The notes beneath the pieces were generated by a model. It was not told the origin of the DNA, made no database searches, and was given only the letters and a program-made list of their open reading frames with translations. From positions 1-30,975 of the forward strand of contig JAVBOX010000110.1 in assembly GCA_031550095.1 (NCBI GenBank): 30,975 bases of DNA, read 5' to 3'. A program made the translations under genes and the position numbers. Below, piece by piece: positions 24,798 to 30,975 of the stretch; the first letter of the stretch is position 1; the number at the start of each line of letters is the position of its first letter. This DNA is from Avichristensenella sp031550095. Lineage in GTDB: Bacteria; Bacillota; Clostridia; Christensenellales; Aristaeellaceae.

Positions 24798-27149
24798 ATG
24801 AGGCATTTTCTTTTGGCGACGATATTGGTCCTAGCCCTTTTGATGCCCACTTGGGGCGCTGTGGCGGAGCAGGCAATCTTGGAAGATGTGAAGATGTACG
24901 CGGAGAAAGTCATCTCCATGCCGGATGGCTACGCGTCCATGGTGAGCATGGCCATTGCTCCGGATGGTTCTGTGGTGGTGGCGGCGAAGAAGAATGAAGG
25001 CGGATGGGCGCTGCTCACCTGGCACGACCTGTCCGAAGAGCCGTCTGCGCTGCCGCTCTCATTTGAAGAAGGGGACATCTCCTCCATCGATATCGCTCCG
25101 GACGGGCAGGTGATGGCCCAGATATCCGGCCTGTCCTCCATTGCCCAGGCCTTGACCGGAGGCGGACAAAACCAAGCCCAGGGCGGTCAGAGCCAACAGC
25201 CAGCCGGAGGTCAGCCAAGCGGTCAGGGCGGCGGTGGACAAGGCGGCCAGGGTGGCAGGGGCCAAAATGGCGGCCAGGGTGGTGGCGGTCAAACCTTCCA
25301 GTTTGGGGCCAACAACATGCGCACCACCGTGATATGGTTTGCCGCGGATGGCTCTGTGGATGCCCGCTTTGAGGTGCCGGCCATTCTGACCACGGCCAAA
25401 GCCCTTAGCGGCAAGCGGCTGGCGGCGTATGGATACCAGTCCGGGCTGACCATTTATGACGCCAGCGGCGCGGAGGTGACGCAACTTCAAACGCAAGACG
25501 CCGTGAACTTCGCCGCCACTGAATCCAGCTTGTTCGTCGTCGGCTCTGAAAAAATCGTGGAGTTCGATTTGGCCAGCGGACAGGAGCTCCGCTCCATTCC
25601 CGTGAAATCCAACTATTCCACCAGCATGGCCCTGACCTCAAATGGCGCACTGTATCTTCTGGACGGGGAAGGCGGGTATCAGGTCTCCATGGAAGATGGG
25701 CAGAAAACCCACATCATGGAGCTGACCGGTACCTTAATGGGGGATCCCAGCTATAGCCTGACCAACTTTGGCGTTCAGGCCGATGGGTCCATGGTTGTTT
25801 TCTTGAGCAGCAGCGGCGGATTTGGCGATATCGGAAACGCCGCCGCCCGGATGGGCATCCGGATTGGATCCTCCGAAAGCGGCGTACTCGCAATTTACGC
25901 GCCTCTGGACCCCGCCATCGTGGGCGAGCGCACGCCTTTTTCCATCACGGCGCTGCGGAATTCCGGCCGCCTTCGCAAGGCGGTCAGCGATTTTCAGCGC
26001 CTTCATCCTGAACTGAAGGTCAGCCTGCAAATCCAGATGGAGCAAGGCAGCGAGGCGCCTGTGGAGGATCATATCCGGACGCTGAACACCGATCTTTTGG
26101 CCGGAAAGGGCGGCGATATCATCGTGCTGGATGGCCTGCCCATGGATAAATACGCTTCCAAGGGCATTCTGATGGATCTAACAGACCTTGTGCCAGAGCT
26201 GAACCTTCTGCAGGGCATCGTCAATGGCAGCACCGCGAAAGATGGGAAGATCTATTTGCTTCCGGCCCAGTTCAGCTTTGGGGTTCTCTGGGGCAGGAAG
26301 AATTTGGTCGGCAACATTCAAATGTTGGATGATCTTCCCTATGCGGACTATGCCCAGGATCAAGTGCCTTTTACATCGCGAACCCCTGAAAATTGGCTAC
26401 GCCTGCTCTATCCCGCCAGTGAGGCCTCTTTCCGGGACGGGGACAATCGCCTTCAGTTTGACACGCCGGAGTTTCAGGCATTCCTGGAGACCGTCTATGA
26501 GCTGTACAGCCAACAGGACGAGATGTCCAACTTAAACACGCAAGGCGGCGGCAACCGGGGCCGCATGGGTGGGTTTAACGTGCAGGAGATGCTCTCCATT
26601 TATAATGGCGCGGTGGCTTTCCTCCCCATGGATGTGGGGAGCCTGATGCAGTTATCAACGGCCTATTCCGTATCCGGGGGCCGGGAAAGCGGCTTCATCA
26701 CCCTGCCTGCCATGGACGGTAGCGGAAGGGCTTATACCCCGGGGCTATCCGTGGGCATCAACGCCAAGACCAAAAGCCCCGATATGGCGAAGGAATTCAT
26801 GCGGGTGTTATTCTCCGCCAATGTGCAGGAATCCGACCAGATGAACGGGCTGCCTGTGGCAAAAGCGTCCCTGGATAAGCTGTTTGCGGACGCTGTGGAG
26901 CGCAGCCAGACGGGCACCCAGATGTTCATGATTCCAGGCGGGGTTACCATGGAGATCGTCCAGCCCGATGAGGCGGCCTGGGATGCCCTGCGGCAATTAT
27001 GCGATGAAGTGGACACCCCGGCAACCATCGATGAGACGCTGATGGGTTTCATGATTGCAGAGACGGAGAACTTTTTTGAGGGACGCACTTCGGCGGCGGA
27101 TGCCGCGTATGCCCTGCAACAGCGAGCCTGGTTCTACCTGAACGAGTAA
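24798..27149 (+). CDS. Exported propeller-like repeat plus family-1 solute-binding protein fusion
   Basis: A 783-residue exported protein. A signal peptide (residues 1-23, MRHFLLATILVLALLMPTWG, no lipobox cysteine) leads into a region with repeats of the form APDGxxxV (near residues 54, 96, 180, 277 and 325), like a beta-propeller. This is interrupted at about 120-165 by a Gly/Gln-rich, probably disordered linker. From about residue 380 an ABC substrate-binding domain follows: ALRNSGRLRKAVSDFQRLHPELKV, GGDIIVLDGLPMDKYASKGILMDLTDL, YLLPAQFSFGVLWGRKN and TPGLSVGINAKTKSPDMAKEFM. It probably serves the two CUT1 permeases upstream. The ligand is unknown. The ATG follows AAAGGAG by about seven bases. 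Confidence 0.85.
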   Translation: MRHFLLATILVLALLMPTWGAVAEQAILEDVKMYAEKVISMPDGYASMVSMAIAPDGSVVVAAKKNEGGWALLTWHDLSEEPSALPLSFEEGDISSIDIAPDGQVMAQISGLSSIAQALTGGGQNQAQGGQSQQPAGGQPSGQGGGGQGGQGGRGQNGGQGGGGQTFQFGANNMRTTVIWFAADGSVDARFEVPAILTTAKALSGKRLAAYGYQSGLTIYDASGAEVTQLQTQDAVNFAATESSLFVVGSEKIVEFDLASGQELRSIPVKSNYSTSMALTSNGALYLLDGEGGYQVSMEDGQKTHIMELTGTLMGDPSYSLTNFGVQADGSMVVFLSSSGGFGDIGNAAARMGIRIGSSESGVLAIYAPLDPAIVGERTPFSITALRNSGRLRKAVSDFQRLHPELKVSLQIQMEQGSEAPVEDHIRTLNTDLLAGKGGDIIVLDGLPMDKYASKGILMDLTDLVPELNLLQGIVNGSTAKDGKIYLLPAQFSFGVLWGRKNLVGNIQMLDDLPYADYAQDQVPFTSRTPENWLRLLYPASEASFRDGDNRLQFDTPEFQAFLETVYELYSQQDEMSNLNTQGGGNRGRMGGFNVQEMLSIYNGAVAFLPMDVGSLMQLSTAYSVSGGRESGFITLPAMDGSGRAYTPGLSVGINAKTKSPDMAKEFMRVLFSANVQESDQMNGLPVAKASLDKLFADAVERSQTGTQMFMIPGGVTMEIVQPDEAAWDALRQLCDEVDTPATIDETLMGFMIAETENFFEGRTSAADAAYALQQRAWFYLNE

Positions 27150-27195
27150 AGGCATGAGCTCGCCTTTTCCGCGCCAGTGGAAAGAAGCGGGATGT

Positions 27196-27204
27196 TGCTA
27201 TACC
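27196..27204 (+). promoter_or_regulatory. Possible internal promoter for the two-component genes
   Basis: TGcTATACC at 27196-27204 is an extended -10-like element in the 97-base gap before the response regulator. No clear -35 is seen. Internal transcription of the regulator pair is therefore possible, as is read-through from upstream. Confidence 0.35.
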
Positions 27205-27246
27205 GTACCCTAAAAACACGTTGTTGTCTCCGGAGGGGGTGTGCCC

Positions 27247-27915
27247 ATGCGGATATTGGTCGTTGAGGATGACCGGGACTTGGTATTGGCCGTCGGCTAC
27301 CGGCTGCGCAAAGAGGGGTTTGAGGTAACGGCGTGCTCAAACGGCGTATCCGGCCTGGAAGCCTTGGCGGAGCGGCCCTTTGATCTGATCATCCTGGATC
27401 GCATGATGCCGGAGATGGATGGAGATACCATGCTCAAAAAGCTGCGGTCGTCCCGGGATATCACGCCCGTTCTCATGCTGACGGCCATGGACGGCATTCG
27501 GGACCGGGTTGCCGGTCTCGATGCTGGGGCGGATGATTATCTGGTGAAACCCTTCGCCATGGATGAGCTGACGGCGCGAATCCGCGCTCTCTCCAGGCGC
27601 AAGGCCCCCTGGAACCCCTCCGACATCATCGGGGTGGAGGATCTTACGCTCGATACACAGCGGCTGACCCTCTCCTGCGGGGATCGCCAGGCTACACTTT
27701 CCCGGCGGGAAGGCGGCCTCCTGGAGCTGCTTCTTCGCAACCATGGTCAAGTTCTTCCACGGGCCGTCATCCTGGATAGGGTATGGAGTGACACCATTGT
27801 GGAGGAGGGAAACTTGGACATTTACGTGCATTTTGTGCGTAAGCATTTGACTGCGGTTCGTTCCCGCTGCGCCATACATACGGTTCGCGGCGTCGGATAC
27901 CGCCTGGATGGCTGA
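27247..27915 (+). CDS. OmpR/PhoB-family response regulator
   Basis: A 222-residue two-component regulator. The receiver domain has the acidic pair Glu7-Asp8-Asp9, the phosphoacceptor Asp51 in LIILDRMMPEMDGD, and a conserved Lys in DDYLVKPFAMDEL. The C-terminal winged helix reads SRREGGLLELLLRNHGQVL, then IYVHFVRKHL. ATG at 27247 (MRILVVEDD) is preferred; an in-frame GTG at 27241 lies too close to GGAGG (27232-27236). The partner kinase follows 19 bases later. It likely controls the surrounding transport-like genes, but no binding site was identified. Confidence 0.93.
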   Translation: MRILVVEDDRDLVLAVGYRLRKEGFEVTACSNGVSGLEALAERPFDLIILDRMMPEMDGDTMLKKLRSSRDITPVLMLTAMDGIRDRVAGLDAGADDYLVKPFAMDELTARIRALSRRKAPWNPSDIIGVEDLTLDTQRLTLSCGDRQATLSRREGGLLELLLRNHGQVLPRAVILDRVWSDTIVEEGNLDIYVHFVRKHLTAVRSRCAIHTVRGVGYRLDG

Positions 27916-27934
27916 TGGCAAAGGGGGTGCTGCC

Positions 27935-29353
27935 ATGCTCAGAAAGCTGGGAAGAAACCTGACGCTGATCAATGTTGCGGTGTCCGGCGCCATTTTGGTC
28001 CTCATGGCGATGATCGCTCTTGGGGTGACGGAGCGCATGATAGCCGTTCAGAACGAAAACGAGCTGGGCATGTATACACGCTGGTCCCTGGCGACGATGC
28101 ATGAAGCTCTCAGCGCGGATAAGCCGGTATATATCCGCTTGCCGGATCGGTATTTGATCTACTTGGAAGATGGCGCGGGTCAGGCCCGCGTTGTGGGGGA
28201 AGCCGGTGAGAATGAGGCGCGGATTGGCGTCGTCACGGCTCAGATTCGAGAGGAAATAGGCGGAAAGCTGGATGCTTTTTGGCAGAGCGACAGGCAAAAA
28301 GACGCGGCAAAGGAGGCCATCACTTTTGATAGAAGGCTGATCGCCTCCCCGGGAGATTCCTCTCCCGCCCCAGAAAACCGGCGCCCCCTCCTGGGATATT
28401 TCGCCAGGTTGGAAGACCGCCTGGCGCCTCGATTGGCGTCTACCCTGAGCAATTACCTTTTGACCAGCGCCCAGGGAAAGAAGTACCGGGTTTCGGCGAC
28501 GGTGATCAGTTCCGAGAGCGCCCAGAATTTGGTCCTTCTCATGCAAGACCGGGAAGAGGAGATGACGACCCGTGGCCGTTTCCGCTGGATCTTTGGTGGC
28601 TGTGTCGCTGGCGGACTGGTGCTGATCGTTTTGGGAAGCCTCTACCTGAGCAGCCGCGCTATCCGGCCAATCGACGCTTCCATTCAAAAGCAGCGGGCGT
28701 TTGTGGCGGCGGCCTCCCATGAATTGCGGACGCCTGTGGCTGCGCTTCGGGCGAACGCTGAGGTGCTCACCGACGCGGAGCTTGGGGAGTATACGCCTTA
28801 TCTGGACTCGATACGCAGCGTAAGCGAGAGAATGTCCTTGCTCATATCCGACCTGACCGATCTGGCCAGGGCGGATGCGGGAGAACTGACCGTGCGGATG
28901 GGGGCGATGGACGCCCAGGATGTGGCTGCAAAATCGGTCCAGTGGATGCGACCCTTGGCGGAGCGCAAGGGGATCCGCATTTCCGAAGCGCTGGAACCGG
29001 CGCCCATGGCCGGGGATCCTGACCGATTGCGGCAGGTTTTGCTGGCGCTTATGGACAATGCCCTCCGGTATACCCCGGAGGACGGCGTGATCACGGTATC
29101 CACCCGAAGGGAAGGCCGTCTCGCGGCTGTCCGCGTTGAGGACACGGGGATCGGCATTCCCGACGATGAGAAGGCCCATGTTTTTGACAGGTTTTACCGG
29201 CTGGACGCCGCCAGGTCTCGGGAGAGCGGCGGCGCGGGGCTGGGGCTCAGCGTTGTCCGGGAGCTGGTAAAAAAAATGAACGGTACCATTGTATTGACCG
29301 ACGGCCCCAGCGGTGGAACGATTATGGAGATGAGGTTTACAACTCCGCAATGA
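27935..29353 (+). CDS. Sensor histidine kinase, HisKA/HATPase type
   Basis: A 472-residue membrane kinase. Membrane segment 1 (about residues 11-32), an outside sensor domain of about 180 residues with no recognised fold, and membrane segment 2 (about 218-240) precede the dimerisation domain with the phosphoacceptor in SHELRTPVAAL (His262). The catalytic domain shows DNALRYTPEDG (N box), DTGIGIP (G1), FDRFYRLD (F box) and GAGLGLS (G2). ATG at 27935 has AAGGGGGTG five bases upstream, a better site than the in-frame ATG at 27908. It may sense the ligand or activity of the exported proteins encoded next to it; this is inference from location. Confidence 0.92.
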   Translation: MLRKLGRNLTLINVAVSGAILVLMAMIALGVTERMIAVQNENELGMYTRWSLATMHEALSADKPVYIRLPDRYLIYLEDGAGQARVVGEAGENEARIGVVTAQIREEIGGKLDAFWQSDRQKDAAKEAITFDRRLIASPGDSSPAPENRRPLLGYFARLEDRLAPRLASTLSNYLLTSAQGKKYRVSATVISSESAQNLVLLMQDREEEMTTRGRFRWIFGGCVAGGLVLIVLGSLYLSSRAIRPIDASIQKQRAFVAAASHELRTPVAALRANAEVLTDAELGEYTPYLDSIRSVSERMSLLISDLTDLARADAGELTVRMGAMDAQDVAAKSVQWMRPLAERKGIRISEALEPAPMAGDPDRLRQVLLALMDNALRYTPEDGVITVSTRREGRLAAVRVEDTGIGIPDDEKAHVFDRFYRLDAARSRESGGAGLGLSVVRELVKKMNGTIVLTDGPSGGTIMEMRFTTPQ

Positions 29354-29368
29354 GAAAGGATGAGTCCT

Positions 29369-30442
29369 ATGCGTAAAGCACTTTGTGTTGTTTTAACCGC
29401 GATTTTCCTTCTGGCCGCCGTTCAAGGGGCGATTGGGGAAGATATCCGAAGGACGTTGATGCTGCCCGGAAATGTGATTGCCGGGGAGACTATCGCGGCC
29501 ACGGCGCCTTTTGGAGGCATGGTGGATGAAGTTTTGACAAAGGCGGGGGATTTTGTGTCCGCAGGGCAAACCATTGCAATCCTTGGCACCACAAAGGTAT
29601 ACGCTCCCTGCGACGGCACGGTGCGCGGGCTGCGTGCCAAGGTGGGGGATGATGCTCAGTTCATTCAGGGCCGATATACAGCCCTGATGTATCTGGAGCC
29701 TACAAGCCGCCTCATGATTAACACGGATACCAAATACGCCTATATCGCGGATGAAAACTATATGATCCATGTAGGGGAACAGGTGTATGTGGGAAGCCGG
29801 AGCAACAACAGCCGGGTGGGCGCGGGATTTGTTACCGCTGTGGATGGCAGCAACTACACGGTGGAAGTCACGGAGGGAAACCTGATTGTGGGGGACGCTG
29901 TTTCAATCTACAGGAGCGCGGGTTTTTTGCCGGAGACCAAGCTGGGATCCGGAGATACGACCCGGAACGCCGATGTATCCATCACGTCCGAAGGCTGGGT
30001 TTACAAAATCAACGTGTCCGAAGGCGATACCGTGGAGCGGGGAGACGTGCTGATGGAGACGGTGGGGGGTACGACAGCCTATAACCCATTGCCCACCAAC
30101 CGGGTGATCGCCGACCGAACATCCATTGTGGCCTCCGTGGACGCCACTGTAGGCGCCTCCGTCAACAAGGGACAAACTTTGGCCACACTCTATCCGCTGC
30201 AAGCGCTCCAGGTGGCTGTGGAGGTGGCGGAAGCTGATTTGTCCAGTGTAAAGGTGGGGGACGCGACCCGCATTGAGCTGGCCAATTTCTATGACGAAGC
30301 GTCAATAAAGGGCGTGGTGGTCTCCATTTCAGGCCTCAGCAGCGCGGAAAATGAGGATCCGCAATACACGGTCACCATCGATTTTGACGCGACGGACATC
30401 ATTCGAAAAGGTATGAGCGTGAATGTCTACTTCAATGAATAA
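29369..30442 (+). CDS. Exported HlyD-like adaptor with two lipoyl-type halves and no coiled-coil hairpin
   Basis: A 357-residue exported protein with a signal peptide (MRKALCVVLTAIFLLAAVQG). A biotinyl/lipoyl-like unit spans about residues 48-98 (MVDEVLTKAGDFVSAGQTIAI, then APCDGTVRGLRAKVGDD). A second lipoyl-like half follows (about 205-280: GWVYKINVSEGDTVERGDVL, then VDATVGASVNKGQTLATL), then a beta-barrel-type end LQVAVEVAEADLSSVKVGD. Adaptor-type folds are clear, but the long alpha-helical hairpin seen in typical HlyD proteins, and in the adaptor at 22095, is missing. ATG at 29369 follows AGGA by eight bases; ATG at 29360 overlaps that site. It sits six codons after the kinase. Confidence 0.82.
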   Translation: MRKALCVVLTAIFLLAAVQGAIGEDIRRTLMLPGNVIAGETIAATAPFGGMVDEVLTKAGDFVSAGQTIAILGTTKVYAPCDGTVRGLRAKVGDDAQFIQGRYTALMYLEPTSRLMINTDTKYAYIADENYMIHVGEQVYVGSRSNNSRVGAGFVTAVDGSNYTVEVTEGNLIVGDAVSIYRSAGFLPETKLGSGDTTRNADVSITSEGWVYKINVSEGDTVERGDVLMETVGGTTAYNPLPTNRVIADRTSIVASVDATVGASVNKGQTLATLYPLQALQVAVEVAEADLSSVKVGDATRIELANFYDEASIKGVVVSISGLSSAENEDPQYTVTIDFDATDIIRKGMSVNVYFNE

Positions 30443-30975
30443 GGCGCGCATCCCGCTCGCGTTTGCTCTGGCTTTTATCCTCCTGCTTGGAGGCCCAAAG
30501 TCTACTCAGGCGGATTTGACGTGGGTTCTGGACGTGGCGGAGGGCCATTTGATCGTCAGGAATAAGGATTTCCCGCTGGCAAAGGATGTGGATGTCCCCA
30601 TTGAGGCGGGCATCATTGACGGGGAGATCATCGTCCGCGTTCATACGCCGGATGGAATCGTGGAGGAGAACTGGGGAGCCGGCATTCTCATGCTGACCGA
30701 ACGGGCTGTTTCCCACGTGAACCTACTGGAGGAAGCGGAAAAGCCCAGCCTTCTGGACAGCGGTGAAATCTGCCAGATTTGCGGCCGCTCCTCGTCCATT
30801 GGTTACCATAAACAGCTGCCTTGCGGCCATTGGGGCTGCCTTGTCTCCTTGGATCATTACCGCATCTGCCCCTCATGCGGGCAATTTGTCTGTAATGGCA
30901 TGGATCATTCCGTCTGTGTGTACTGCAAGGTGCGGATGTGCGTCCATGTGGATATCGAATGCGAGCACACCCGAA
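30423..30975 (+). CDS. Exported cysteine-rich, zinc-finger-like protein, cut by the window end
   Basis: A partial gene, at least 184 codons, still open at the right edge. The start is ATG at 30423, ten bases after AAAAGGT and overlapping the upstream gene by 20 bases. A signal peptide (MNKARIPLAFALAFILLL, then cleavage near TQA) precedes a region of about 75 residues without known motifs. Then come CQIC, LPCGHWGC, CPSC, SVCVYC and two further cysteines near the edge, about 11 Cys with interspersed His. The C-x2-C ... C-x-H-x2-C ... C-x2-C order resembles a RING-like or zinc-ribbon fold. Such Cys-rich, metal-type motifs are unusual on an exported protein. Not assigned to a family. Confidence 0.75.
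   Translation, partial: MSTSMNKARIPLAFALAFILLLGGPKSTQADLTWVLDVAEGHLIVRNKDFPLAKDVDVPIEAGIIDGEIIVRVHTPDGIVEENWGAGILMLTERAVSHVNLLEEAEKPSLLDSGEICQICGRSSSIGYHKQLPCGHWGCLVSLDHYRICPSCGQFVCNGMDHSVCVYCKVRMCVHVDIECEHTR

Noticed and set aside
27767..29350. A 527-codon open frame antisense to the histidine kinase
   Set aside because: The translated product is His/Arg/Gln/Pro-rich without motifs, and the plus-strand kinase with all its boxes occupies the same bases.
1..30975. tRNA, rRNA, CRISPR, insertion sequence or riboswitch
   Set aside because: No cloverleaf, spaced repeat array, transposase or recognisable riboswitch core was seen; gaps over 150 bases hold only promoters, terminators and palindromes.

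Overview
The window looks like chromosomal DNA of a Gram-positive, Clostridia-like bacterium with fairly high GC content. The evidence is the Firmicutes-type order dxs-tlyA-nadK-argR-recN, a maf-mreB-mreC-mreD-PBP2-(minD-like)-rodA elongasome cluster, strong GGAGG-type ribosome binding sites, frequent GTG/TTG starts, and sigma-A-like promoters (-35 often TTGCAA-like, -10 TATACT or TATAAT, several with an extended TGn). This placement is inferred from gene order and families; no rRNA is present. I saw no tRNA, CRISPR array, insertion sequence or phage gene.

Layout. (1) 123-1624, minus strand: a DUF3810-type membrane protein with an HEAAH motif, translationally coupled to an ECF-transporter S component. 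(2) 1659-1723: back-to-back promoters. (3) 1730-7492, plus strand: isoprenoid precursor synthesis (dxs), rRNA methylation (tlyA), NADP synthesis (nadK), arginine regulation (argR) and DNA repair (recN). (4) 7712-15797: cell-shape and peptidoglycan-elongation operon, with a divergent MinD-like ATPase between PBP2 and RodA and no minC or minE; it closes with a clear intrinsic terminator. (5) 15923-18958: a consensus promoter driving a polar-amino-acid-type ABC permease and ATPase plus an AbgB-like M20 amidohydrolase, ended by a strong terminator. No substrate-binding protein is encoded there. (6) 19000-20120: a Gfo/Idh/MocA-type oxidoreductase with its own promoter.

(7) 20314 to the right edge (over 10.6 kb, all plus strand, tightly packed) is the unusual part. 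It holds two MalF/MalG-type permeases, an HlyD-type adaptor with a coiled-coil hairpin, a MacB/FtsX-like membrane protein (possibly frameshifted), a large exported protein fusing propeller-like repeats and a Gly/Gln-rich linker to a family-1 solute-binding domain, an OmpR-type response regulator and sensor kinase, a second exported adaptor-like protein without a hairpin, and an exported cysteine-rich zinc-finger-like protein cut by the window end. Importer-type and exporter-type parts are interleaved, yet no ATPase is encoded in the visible part. This is the best candidate for an undescribed system; its function is unknown and the grouping is inferred from order, strand and spacing.
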